In this document: positions 56,539 through 64,000 of the stretch, in pieces
Numbering within the stretch: position 1 is the stretch's first letter
Layout: the number at the start of each line of letters is the position of its first letter
Assembly: GCF_014652215.1 (NCBI RefSeq)
Contig: NZ_BMYJ01000004.1
Span: 296,316-360,315, forward strand
Source: Neogemmobacter tilapiae
GTDB taxonomy: Bacteria > Pseudomonadota > Alphaproteobacteria > Rhodobacterales > Rhodobacteraceae
Reading direction: 5' to 3'
Length of the DNA: 64,000 bases
Notes under the pieces: generated by a model
Seen by the model: only the letters and a program-made list of their open reading frames with translations
What the model was told of the DNA's origin: nothing
Databases searched by the model: none
Made by a program: the position numbers and the translations under genes

Positions 56539-57389
56539 TTGCAGGGCACGCCCTTCTTAATCTTCTTGCAGCCGATCACGATCACACCGTGTTCCTTGCC
56601 GTTGCCGCCGACACCCGGATCGAAATCCAGACCGACCGCAACATTCTTGGCGTTCTGACCGCCGAACAGACCAGCATAATCCCCAATCGCCGAGCCGGTT
56701 GGATCGGTGACTTTCCCGACAAAGCTGCCATCGGACTTAATCTTTGTGATCTCGAGCCCGATAAAACGGAAATCTTCCGTGGTGGTAAACGGTGCCGGAC
56801 CGACAACGCGGCGGTTGTCCACGCCGCCGTTGATCGCGCCGTTCGTAAAGTCGGCGTTGATCCGGACCACGCCCACAACACGCACCGGAGACCTCGGATC
56901 AAGGTTCCCGCCATTGTTCGAAGCCGCGTTGATCAGGCCAACATAGCGCCCTTCATAGGTCGCCAGCCCCGAGGAAGGCTGCGAATAGCTGCCAGTCCGC
57001 TGGACAGATGCGCCGCCCACATGGTTCACGAATTGATAACCGTCCGCCACGATGCCTGCGGTGACGCCTTCCTTCTCTGAGAAATAGGCTGTCAGCCTCC
57101 GCTGCGTCTTTGATTCTTGAAGCGTAAAGGCCTTGTAGCCCGGCACGTCCAACTGCGATGCCCGACGGAAAGTTGCCTCAACCGACGAGGCGTCGAGCAC
57201 ATCAAAATTGACCGATAGTGAATTGGAGGCCGCATTGTAGCTGGCTTGGTTCACACCGCCCTTGATCGCCGAAGGCAACATGTTGCTCCCCGACGAGCCG
57301 CCGCCGCCATTCGAGCCCGGCGTGTCGCCCGAGCATGCGGCCAGCGAGGATACCATCGCCAGCACTGCAAATTGTTTCCACATGTCCAT
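56535..57389 (-). CDS. Slam-dependent surface lipoprotein
   Basis: A 284-residue lipoprotein with signal MDMWKQFAVLAMVSSLAAC (lipobox LAAC), followed by a Gly/Ser-rich linker. The C-terminal ~110 residues form a TbpB-like barrel, whose signature GDYAGLFGGQNAKNVAVGLDFD matches the conserved Slam-substrate motif (G-x-F-x-G-x-x-A-x-x-x-x-G). The ligand is unknown. It precedes the Slam gene and is translationally coupled to it. Confidence 0.83.
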   Translation of the reverse strand: MDMWKQFAVLAMVSSLAACSGDTPGSNGGGGSSGSNMLPSAIKGGVNQASYNAASNSLSVNFDVLDASSVEATFRRASQLDVPGYKAFTLQESKTQRRLTAYFSEKEGVTAGIVADGYQFVNHVGGASVQRTGSYSQPSSGLATYEGRYVGLINAASNNGGNLDPRSPVRVVGVVRINADFTNGAINGGVDNRRVVGPAPFTTTEDFRFIGLEITKIKSDGSFVGKVTDPTGSAIGDYAGLFGGQNAKNVAVGLDFDPGVGGNGKEHGVIVIGCKKIKKGVPCN

Positions 57390-57601
57390 CTCTCCGCCAT
57401 GGCCCTTGCGGCCTTATTCCGCGCAACTGTCGGTTATTTCGGCCATTCAAGTCAACCGTCTTTGGGAATTTTCCTTGCTCGTTGCAGGCTTGCGTCACAA
57501 GGTTCATGTGGACAACTTTTGCCGCCTGCTCTCTTCACCGCAGGGCTGACACCAGATAGAGTGGACAGAGTTCCCGCAGCCCCACAGGATAGATTCCCGC
57601 C

Positions 57602-58507
57602 ATGACCGTGACCCCCGAACAACAGGCCGAAATCGATGCATTGCGGGCACAGGCGCAACCCACCTTGCGCGCCACCAGCCCGGGTATGGAGGCGCATTTG
57701 TACCGCGCCCATCCGGTGCTGGACCACGGCTTTATCCGGGTGGTGGACTATATGGGGGATGACAGTGCCATCGTGCAGGCGGCGCGGGTGTCTTACGGGG
57801 CGGGCACGAAACATGTGTCGAATGATGAGGGGCTGATCCGCTATCTGATGCGGCATTGGCATTCGACACCGTTCGAGATGTGCGAAGTGAAACTGCATGT
57901 GAAACTGCCGGTCTTTGTGGCGCGGCAGTGGATCCGGCACCGGACGGCGAATGTGAACGAATATTCGGGGCGTTATTCGATTCTGGACCGGGAGTTCTAT
58001 ATCCCGGCACCCGAACAACTGGCCGCGCAGTCGACGGTGAACAATCAGGGCCGGGGGGCGGTGTTGGAGGGGGCCGAGGCGGCACGGGTGCTGGATCTGC
58101 TGAAATCCGATGCGAACCGGGCCTATGACCACTACGAATCGATGCTGTCACAGGATGGGCAGCAGGGGCTGGCGCGGGAACTGGCGCGGATGAACCTGCC
58201 TGCGAACATCTATACGCAATGGTATTGGAAGGTGGACCTGCACAACCTGTTCCATTTCCTGCGCCTGCGGGCCGATGCCCATGCGCAATACGAAATCCGG
58301 GTCTATGCCGAAGCGATTGCCGCCTGCGTGAAGGACTGGGTGCCCTTGGCCTTTGCCGCGTTCGAGGATTACCGGATGGGCGGCGTGACGTTGTCGGGCA
58401 AGGCGATTGCGGTGCTAAAACGCCGTCTGGCGGGGGAAGTGGTGACGCAGGAAACCAGCGGGCTGAGCAAGGGCGAATGGCGGGAGTTTGAGGCGGTTTG
58501 GGGGTAG
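57602..58507 (+). CDS. thyX: FAD-dependent thymidylate synthase
   Basis: A 301-residue ThyX, which makes dTMP from dUMP with methylene-THF and FADH2. The diagnostic motif [13 protein letters not shown] (RHRTxxxNExSxR) is present, as are [22 protein letters not shown] and the C-terminal [13 protein letters not shown] segment. The length is typical for alphaproteobacteria. No thyA was seen nearby. Confidence 0.96.
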   Translation: MTVTPEQQAEIDALRAQAQPTLRATSPGMEAHLYRAHPVLDHGFIRVVDYMGDDSAIVQAARVSYGAGTKHVSNDEGLIRYLMRHWHSTPFEMCEVKLHVKLPVFVARQWIRHRTANVNEYSGRYSILDREFYIPAPEQLAAQSTVNNQGRGAVLEGAEAARVLDLLKSDANRAYDHYESMLSQDGQQGLARELARMNLPANIYTQWYWKVDLHNLFHFLRLRADAHAQYEIRVYAEAIAACVKDWVPLAFAAFEDYRMGGVTLSGKAIAVLKRRLAGEVVTQETSGLSKGEWREFEAVWG

Positions 58508-58570
58508 GGCCGGGGAAGCCCACCGCGGGATGGCGTTGAATTTCTCAATCTCTCGCGCTATCTTCGGCGC

Positions 58571-58753
58571 ATGAACAAGCAAGCTCCCCTGAATGCCGTT
58601 GAAGAATGGACCGAGGCCGCTGCTGCGGTGGCCCCGTCTGTTGCGGGGTACGAGGCTTGGTTGCAGGCCGAACTGGTACAAGGCGAGGCTGACTTGGACG
58701 CAGGCAAGACGGTTGCGCTTGCGGATTTGCGCAAAGATCTCGGGTTGGAATGA
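58571..58753 (+). CDS. Type II antitoxin
   Basis: A 60-residue acidic protein (MNKQAPLNAVEEWTEAAAAVAP...ADLDAGKTVALADLRKDLGLE). Size, composition and four-base overlap with a ParE/RelE-like gene make it an antitoxin; the DNA-binding fold is not clear from sequence. Confidence 0.7.
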   Translation: MNKQAPLNAVEEWTEAAAAVAPSVAGYEAWLQAELVQGEADLDAGKTVALADLRKDLGLE

Positions 58754-59049
58754 CCGGAACCTTGCCGGTCGTTTTCTCCGACCGCAGCCGTGATCGGCTT
58801 CGCGCCATTCAAGGTCACATTGCTTTTCACAACATTCGGGCCGCGGAACGGGTGATGGCGTGCATTCTGGCTGCCGCGGAAATGCTGGGGGATCACCCTG
58901 AATTGGGTATGCTTTGGCAAAACGGCCCAACGCGCGCCCTGTCGGTGCCGGGGCTGCCTTATCGGATCCACTATCGTGTGGTGCGCAACCAACGGATCGA
59001 AGTGATCACCGTCGCCCACAATCGGCAACTTCCGCCCAAGGCGCTTTAA
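58750..59049 (+). CDS. ParE/RelE-family toxin
   Basis: A 99-residue basic protein of the RelE/ParE superfamily: FSDRSRDRLRAIQGHIAFHN, AAERVMACILAAAEMLGDHPELGML, then PGLPYRIHYRVVRNQRIEVITVAHNRQLPP. The C-terminal pattern Y-R-I-x-Y-x-V...I-x-V-I-T-V-A-H fits ParE. The target (gyrase or ribosome) cannot be decided. It overlaps the antitoxin by four bases and ends in a four-base overlap with convergent prpE. Confidence 0.8.
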   Translation: MTGTLPVVFSDRSRDRLRAIQGHIAFHNIRAAERVMACILAAAEMLGDHPELGMLWQNGPTRALSVPGLPYRIHYRVVRNQRIEVITVAHNRQLPPKAL

Positions 59050-60929
59050 CCCAACCCCACCCCCTTCAATGCCGCCCTGATCTCTTCCAGCACGGCCGGG
59101 TCGTCAATCGTCGCGGGCATCTTGAAGTCCTGCCCATCCGCGATCTTGACCATGGTCGCCCGCAAGATCTTGCCCGACCGCGTTTTCGGCAGGCGGTCCA
59201 CCACCAGCGCGCGTTTGAAATCGGCCACGGGGCCGATCTGGTCGCGGACCAACCCCACGCATTCACGTGCGATTTCCGCATGGTCACGGTTGCAGCCCTT
59301 GTTCAGGCAGACAAAGCCCAAAGGGGCCTGCCCCTTCAAAGCATCGCTGATACCGATCACCGCACATTCGGCCACGTCCTTGTGCGCGGCCAGAACCTCT
59401 TCGATGGCTCCGGTGGAAAGCCTGTGGCCCGCGACGTTGATCACATCATCGGTCCGGGCCATGATAAAGACATAGCCATCATCATCGACAAAGCCCGCAT
59501 CGCCGGTCTCATAAAAGCCGGGGAAATGGGACAGATAGCCCTTTGCGAACCGATCCTCGGCATTCCAAAGCGTGGGCAGCGTGCCCGGGGGCAGTGGCAG
59601 GCGCAGGGCAATGGCCCCCAAGGTGCCGGGCGGAACCTCATACCCACCCTCATCCAGCACGCGGATGTCATAGCCGGGCATGGCCCGGGTGGGGCTGCCG
59701 ACCTTGATCGCCAATTCCTCGATCCCCAAGGGGTTGGCGGCGATGGCATAGCCGGTTTCCGTTTGCCACCAATGGTCGATCACCGGCACATGCAGATGCC
59801 GCGTGGCCCAGTGGATCGTATCGGGATCGGCCCTTTCCCCCGCCAGAAACACGGCTTGCAAGGCGGTTAGGTCATAGTGGCCGGGCAAAAGCCCTTCGGG
59901 ATCGTCCCGCTTGATGGCGCGCAGGGCGGTGGGGGCGGTAAAGAAGGTGCGCACCTTGTGTTCGCTGATCACCCGCCAGAAGGCCCCTGCATCCGGGGTG
60001 CCCACGGGTTTGCCTTCGTAAACGACGGTGGTGCAACCCGCGATCAGCGGGCCGTAACAGATGTAAGAATGGCCAACGACCCAACCGACATCAGACGCCG
60101 CCCAGAACACATCCCCCGGCCCGACATTGTAGATATGCCGCATCGTCCAATTCAGCGCGACCAGATGGCCGCCCGTGGGGCGAACCACGCCTTTCGGTGC
60201 GCCGGTGGTGCCCGAGGTGTAAAGGATATAGGCCGGATCAGTGCCGCGGACGGGGGTGCAGGGGGCGGGCTCGACCCCCCGCTGCGCCTCGTTCCATTCA
60301 ACATCGCCGGGGCGCATGTCGCCGGGATGTTCCGGGCGGCGCAGGATGATCTGGAAATCGGGCTTGTGCTTGGCCTGAGACAGGGCATCGTCCAGCAGAT
60401 GCTTGTAGGGCACGATCCGCGCGGGTTCGATTCCGCAGGTGGCGGCGATCACCGCTTTTGGTGTGCAATCGTCGATCCGAACCGCCAGTTCATGCGCCGC
60501 AAATCCACCGAACACCACCGAATGCACTGCCCCCAACCGCACCACGGCCAGCATCGCGACCAAAGCCTCGGGCACCATGGGCATGTAGATCACCACCCGG
60601 TCACCCTTGCCCACACCCCGCGCCGCCAAGGCCCCCGCCAGACGGGCCACGCGGTCTTGCAGATTGGCGTAGGTGATCTGTTCCTTGCGGCCCGTCACCG
60701 GGCTGTCATGGATGATTGCGACCCGATCGCCGTGACCCGCCAGAACATGCCGGTCGACGGCATTATGGCAGGTGTTCACCAATGCATCGGGAAACCATTC
60801 GTAAAGCGGTGCGCGGTCGGCCTGGAGCGCCTGACTGGGCGGTTTCACCCAATCAATTTCCCGCGCAGCGTTCAGCCAGAATTGCTCCGGCGCGGCCTGC
60901 CATTCGGCATAGACCTTGTTGTAGGACAT
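59046..60929 (-). CDS. prpE: Propionyl-CoA synthetase
   Basis: A 627-residue ANL-superfamily ligase that activates propionate. The P-loop YTSGTTGAPKGVVRPTGG, the WAASDVGWVVGHSYICYGPL motif and the C-terminal catalytic Lys in PKTRSGKILRATM are present; the sequence order is that of PrpE rather than Acs. GGGAGGAAACC precedes the ATG at 60929. It stands alone, so its propionyl-CoA presumably feeds genes elsewhere. Confidence 0.93.
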   Translation of the reverse strand: MSYNKVYAEWQAAPEQFWLNAAREIDWVKPPSQALQADRAPLYEWFPDALVNTCHNAVDRHVLAGHGDRVAIIHDSPVTGRKEQITYANLQDRVARLAGALAARGVGKGDRVVIYMPMVPEALVAMLAVVRLGAVHSVVFGGFAAHELAVRIDDCTPKAVIAATCGIEPARIVPYKHLLDDALSQAKHKPDFQIILRRPEHPGDMRPGDVEWNEAQRGVEPAPCTPVRGTDPAYILYTSGTTGAPKGVVRPTGGHLVALNWTMRHIYNVGPGDVFWAASDVGWVVGHSYICYGPLIAGCTTVVYEGKPVGTPDAGAFWRVISEHKVRTFFTAPTALRAIKRDDPEGLLPGHYDLTALQAVFLAGERADPDTIHWATRHLHVPVIDHWWQTETGYAIAANPLGIEELAIKVGSPTRAMPGYDIRVLDEGGYEVPPGTLGAIALRLPLPPGTLPTLWNAEDRFAKGYLSHFPGFYETGDAGFVDDDGYVFIMARTDDVINVAGHRLSTGAIEEVLAAHKDVAECAVIGISDALKGQAPLGFVCLNKGCNRDHAEIARECVGLVRDQIGPVADFKRALVVDRLPKTRSGKILRATMVKIADGQDFKMPATIDDPAVLEEIRAALKGVGLG

Positions 60930-61007
60930 GGTTTCCTCCCCCGTCTGCACAACGATTACGGGGGCGAATGCTGCGCGTGCAAGGCTGATTGCGCAACCAA
61001 GCCGAAA

Positions 61008-61358
61008 CTAGCCGAGGAGCAGCGCCACCCAAGCCACAAGCCAGGCCAAAGCCGTCACCGCCACCGCCGCTGACCCGGCATCCTTGGCCCGCCCCGCGCG
61101 TGGATCATGCGCTTCGGAAACGAAATCCACCGTTTCCTCGATGGCGGTGTTCAAAAGCTCCACCACCAGAATCAGAATACCAAGCGCCAGGATCAAGGCG
61201 CGCTCACCGCCCGAAAGATCCATCAGGCAAGCCGCAAGCGCCGAGACGGCGTTCAGGCCCGCCCATTGCCGCAAAGATTTCTCTCGCGCCCAGGTTGCCC
61301 GCCATCCCTGCCAACTGTAGCGCGCGGTTTTGCCCCAGCGCTTGAAATCCTCGATCAT
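61008..61358 (-). CDS. dgkA: Diacylglycerol kinase
   Basis: A 116-residue three-helix inner-membrane kinase. The signature ELLNTAIEETVDFVSEAHDPRAGRAKDAGSAAV matches DgkA (E-x-x-N-x-A-I-E and K-D-x-x-S-A-A). It phosphorylates diacylglycerol for phospholipid recycling. The ATG at 61358 follows GGGGCGAGGC. Confidence 0.93.
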   Translation of the reverse strand: MIEDFKRWGKTARYSWQGWRATWAREKSLRQWAGLNAVSALAACLMDLSGGERALILALGILILVVELLNTAIEETVDFVSEAHDPRAGRAKDAGSAAVAVTALAWLVAWVALLLG

Positions 61359-61398
61359 GCCTCGCCCCCGTTTGGTCAAAGCCTAGCGTTGGGCTGGC

Positions 61399-62112
61399 CT
61401 ATTGGCCAGCCTCCAGCCGCGCGACCGTTTTCTGCACCAAAGCGATCCTTTGGGCATTCGGTGGGTGGCTACCCAGAAAGCGGTCGCCCGGATCTGGTAG
61501 GCGATTGAAGAACTGCGCGCCGCGCACCGGATCATAGCCCGCGGCCCAAGCGATTTGCGTGCCCAAGGCATCGGCCTCCAGCTCAAAGTCTTTCGAGTAA
61601 TTTCGCACCGCCAGAACCGCCCCTGCATCGCGGGCTTGGGCGATACCGGCCTCATCCGCGCCAGACATGCTGGCGAGGACGGCCCCCATCATGGCGCCGG
61701 CCATCGCGGATTGTTCCTGACGGGGAATGTGTCCCGCAATATGGTGGGCTGTCTCGTGCCCCATGACAAAGGCCAGTTCGTCGGCATTCCGTGCGTCGGC
61801 GATCAGGGCGAGGGTAAAGCCCACGATCGGCCGGCCGCTTTCGTCCAGCGTCTGAAAGGCGTTCGGGGGCAGGTCGGGGCGGGTGTCCACCACGATCTGG
61901 ATATCGCAATTCACGCCGCGCGTCGTTTCGCGGCAAAGCTGTTCGGCGATGGGCTCGATCCGGTTCACGACCTGCACAAATTGGCGCTGAACGGCGGGCG
62001 AAGGCATGGGGCCTGTGGTGCGCGGGGTCTGTTCCGGGCCGGGCAATTCGGTTGTGGGCACACAGGCCGACAAAAGAACCGCCAAGCCAACGGAAAGGAA
62101 TCGATACATCAT
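61399..62112 (-). CDS. M48-family metalloprotease, lipoprotein
   Basis: A 237-residue protein with signal MMYRFLSVGLAVLLSACVP (lipobox LSAC). The zinc site is VMGHETAHHIAGH (HExxH), and the third ligand Glu is in FELEADALGTQIAWAAGYDP. This is a periplasmic M48 peptidase, similar to the short BepA-like or LoiP-like proteins. The role is probably envelope protein quality control. Confidence 0.9.
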   Translation of the reverse strand: MMYRFLSVGLAVLLSACVPTTELPGPEQTPRTTGPMPSPAVQRQFVQVVNRIEPIAEQLCRETTRGVNCDIQIVVDTRPDLPPNAFQTLDESGRPIVGFTLALIADARNADELAFVMGHETAHHIAGHIPRQEQSAMAGAMMGAVLASMSGADEAGIAQARDAGAVLAVRNYSKDFELEADALGTQIAWAAGYDPVRGAQFFNRLPDPGDRFLGSHPPNAQRIALVQKTVARLEAGQ

Positions 62113-62224
62113 GCGCTGCCTGCCTTTTTTCCCAATGATAGGCGGTTGCAGGCCGACCGAACAGGCCGATCACAGGGATTTCAGCGGGATTGCGCCGGGC
62201 CGTTTCCCCGCCTAACCTGAGCCC

Positions 62225-62470
62225 ATGTTTACAATCGAACACGAATTCGACGCGACCGTGATCACCCTGATCGATGAGGGGGAGGAGGGGAGTGCGCTTC
62301 CCTTGCAGGAAGACATCACGATTCTGGCGTTCGAGGAATGTGTGACGCTGGAACAGGAGGATGAAACGGGTGAACCGGTCCGGATCACCCTGTCGCAGGC
62401 CCAGTTGCGCGATCTGGCGGCGGCCTTGAACCTGCCTGAGGGCAGCTATCGCATCGTGGGCAAGGATTAG
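62225..62470 (+). CDS. Small conserved hypothetical protein
   Basis: An 81-residue acidic protein (MFTIEHEFDATVITLIDEGEEGSALPLQEDITILAFEECVTLEQEDETGE...). It has no signal peptide or known domain; it resembles short Rhodobacterales-specific hypothetical proteins. It overlaps the convergent gene at 62467 by four bases. Confidence 0.6.
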   Translation: MFTIEHEFDATVITLIDEGEEGSALPLQEDITILAFEECVTLEQEDETGEPVRITLSQAQLRDLAAALNLPEGSYRIVGKD

Positions 62471-62910
62471 CTGTCGGTCAGCCGTTCCAGCGTGATCTGT
62501 TGGCTGTCGGCGGTGGTCAGGTGTAGGGTCTGACCCTCGTTGGACAGGCTGTAGAGGGTCACGTTTTGCAGCAGGGCCTGCATCTGGTTGTCGAAGTCTT
62601 CGAGTTCCGCGTCGCAATGGGCGACGGGTTCCACCACGGGATCGAGGTCCAGCATCACGGGGTCGCCTTGGTAGGGGCCGGTCAGATCGTTGCACCAGCC
62701 GCGGGCCCGGAATTGGCCGTCTTCGTTCAGGGTCAGCATCAGGGGTTGCTCGGGCAGGGGCAGGCTGCCGATTTCAAGGAACCGCCACTCTCCCCCTTTC
62801 GCCGCCGGATCCACGAAAACCGCCCCGATCATCGGCGGGGGCAGGACGCAGGCGAGGGTGGCTTGGGCGGTGAAGGTCAGGGTGAAAACGGGGGCAAGGA
62901 GGCGGCGCAT
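62467..62910 (-). CDS. Secreted META/HslJ-like protein
   Basis: A 147-residue protein with a signal peptide (MRRLLAPVFTLTFTAQATLA). The mature part resembles the META/HslJ fold: GGEWRFLEIGSLPLPEQPLMLTLNEDGQFRARGWCNDLTGPYQGD, with the W...F/L...G..G..C-N pattern, and a C-terminal TTADSQQITLERL strand. META proteins are linked to heat shock or antibiotic resistance; the role is unknown. Confidence 0.65.
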   Translation of the reverse strand: MRRLLAPVFTLTFTAQATLACVLPPPMIGAVFVDPAAKGGEWRFLEIGSLPLPEQPLMLTLNEDGQFRARGWCNDLTGPYQGDPVMLDLDPVVEPVAHCDAELEDFDNQMQALLQNVTLYSLSNEGQTLHLTTADSQQITLERLTDS

Positions 62911-62994
62911 GGTCTGTCCTTTCTCGGTTGGTTTTCTTTGAAACGCAGACCACGGTTCGATCCTTGGCGATAGTCAGGAAAATATGACCCCCTT

Positions 62995-63020
62995 CTTGCT
63001 TTTCACGCGTGAAAAGCAAG
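62995..63020. repeat. 26-bp perfect palindrome
   Basis: Each 13-base arm reads CTTGCTTTTCACG (and its exact complement), centred at 63007/63008. It is in a locally AT-rich stretch (63021-63065) downstream of the GH16 gene. It may be an operator or a hairpin; no T tract makes it a canonical terminator. Confidence 0.75.
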
Positions 63021-63067
63021 CTAAATATATGAATAAAAAAGATATTTCAATTTCTCTAAAGAGTTTC

Positions 63068-63901
63068 TTAACCCTGTTTGTCCTTGCGCCGCAGCACCTC
63101 GACCCAGTCCACCACCATCCGCCAACGCACTGGCGCTTGCCCCACGCTGGGCACCAAGGAAGGGTCAAACGCCTCCACCCAGCCCGGCCCCGGAACCCAG
63201 GTGTTGAAATAAAGATGCATCGGCCTTTGCGGCGCATAGGCCCGCCCCTTGCGTTCGCCCAAAAGCTGCCGCTTGCCCTTTGGACTGACCTTGTACCAAG
63301 CCACCCGTTTCAGCGACCATTCGATTTCATAGACCGCAAACTCGCCCGCATCGCCCCGGTTGGGCGGGTTCAGCGCTGCATGGGTGCCGTAAAGCGGGCT
63401 GCCCACCACATTGTAAGTGTCGGCATTGTTGTTCCAATCGACCCAGGTGGTCAGCAGAACCTTGTCTTTCGTGCTGCCCGCCGTCTGGTTCGTCATCCAT
63501 TCAAAGTCAATCTCGTTGGAGCGCAGGGTGCTGCCATCCATGAAGGAGGAATAAAGAAAGATGGAATGCACCAGTCCCGATTGATCATGCGGCATCGCAA
63601 GCCTTGTGCGAAAGATCAGCGTTTCGCCGGGCTGCGGCAGGAAGGTCCGCTTGGTGCGCATCACCTGTTGGGCAAAGGTTTCGGCGTCGTCCGGGTGCGG
63701 GTTGGTGACGGCCAGCACCGCCTTGCCGTTGCCGTTCTTTTCGCCTGCGCCGGTGAACTGGCCCGAGCCTTGGGCATGGCCCTCACCCTGCCAGACGGCG
63801 GCGTTCACCGGGCCGGAAGTGCCCGCAAAATCATCGCGGAAGATTTTGGTTTGGGCATGGAGGGGGGAGGCGAGGAGGAGGGCGACGATCAGGGCACGCA
63901 T
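63068..63901 (-). CDS. Secreted glycoside hydrolase family 16 protein
   Basis: A 277-residue enzyme with a short signal peptide (MRALIVALLLASPLHA). The GH16 catalytic motif is NEIDFEWM (E-I-D-x-E: nucleophile and acid/base Glu). Supporting segments are LIFRTRLAMPHDQSGLVHSIFLYSS and FAVYEIEWSLKRVAWYKV. It cleaves beta-1,3/1,4-glucans or a galactan; the specificity is not evident. No polysaccharide-biosynthesis genes are adjacent in the window. Confidence 0.87.
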   Translation of the reverse strand: MRALIVALLLASPLHAQTKIFRDDFAGTSGPVNAAVWQGEGHAQGSGQFTGAGEKNGNGKAVLAVTNPHPDDAETFAQQVMRTKRTFLPQPGETLIFRTRLAMPHDQSGLVHSIFLYSSFMDGSTLRSNEIDFEWMTNQTAGSTKDKVLLTTWVDWNNNADTYNVVGSPLYGTHAALNPPNRGDAGEFAVYEIEWSLKRVAWYKVSPKGKRQLLGERKGRAYAPQRPMHLYFNTWVPGPGWVEAFDPSLVPSVGQAPVRWRMVVDWVEVLRRKDKQG

Positions 63902-64000
63902 AGGGGGCCTTTGGATGGGTTTGGGGGCAAGAGTCGGGACGGGCCCCGACCTTGTGTGTTTGTTTTGTGTTAAGGTTTGCCCCTGCGCTGCGGTCCAACG

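Noticed and set aside
63933..63950. GTCGGG/CCCGAC hairpin followed by T-rich DNA at the window edge
   Set aside because: No upstream plus-strand gene would be terminated by it; context beyond the window is missing.

Overview
The window is a 64 kb chromosomal stretch from a high-GC alphaproteobacterium, most likely Rhodobacterales (Rhodobacter/Gemmobacter/Tabrizicola-like). The evidence is the PhyR-NepR-EcfG general stress response locus, a PleD-like protein, a PrpE propionyl-CoA synthetase, an alphaproteobacterial-type tRNA-Glu, a ThyX thymidylate synthase and several small Rhodobacterales-type proteins. No rRNA, IS element, prophage or CRISPR array was seen.

Layout. 0-9 kb: the 3' end of RNase R, a lytic transglycosylase, a convergent RTX protein, metG, a candidate structured (6S-like) RNA, a CreBC-like two-component pair and an aldo/keto reductase. 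9-16 kb: two lipoproteins, an XRE regulator divergent from a fatty-acid desaturase, a DUF983 protein, an EF-hand protein next to an ECF sigma / small membrane protein / CnrX-like sensor operon, and a PleD-like diguanylate cyclase. 16-25 kb: DUF3572, a HAD phosphatase, an MttB-family methyltransferase, a DUF4153 membrane protein, an H-NOX-like protein with its GGDEF partner, a second lytic transglycosylase and an FAD/NAD(P)-binding protein.

25-44 kb is the most coherent part. It holds the general stress response core (phyR, nepR, ecfG and a HisKA_2 kinase) and typical stress genes: CsbD, DUF1328, DUF892 ferritin-like, PRC-barrel, PLD-like, DUF883-like/holin/DUF3618, and glgC-glgX. Reading the intergenic regions by eye gave nine exact GGAAC-N16/17-CGTT boxes and one with a single mismatch. 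Each is correctly oriented and lies about 30-55 bases upstream of a start codon. This suggests that the master regulator sits inside its own regulon. The nepR and phyR promoters are interleaved on opposite strands, and one box is embedded in the terminator hairpin after phyR.

44-64 kb: tRNA-Glu, recJ, glpX, hom, a tiny lipoprotein, pirin, three Tad-type minor pilin/vWA genes, a glutamate-family dehydrogenase, glyoxalase I, a surface-lipoprotein/Slam pair, thyX, a toxin-antitoxin pair, prpE, dgkA, an M48 protease, small secreted proteins, a 26-bp perfect palindrome in an AT-rich gap, and a GH16 glycosidase.

Points of greatest interest: the dense EcfG regulon around its own regulators; an H-NOX homologue lacking both heme-binding signatures; a structured leader before a MATE transporter with mutually exclusive foldings; a PleD homologue without the receiver aspartate; and a Slam/surface-lipoprotein operon. 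All calls are from reading the sequence; no database search was run.
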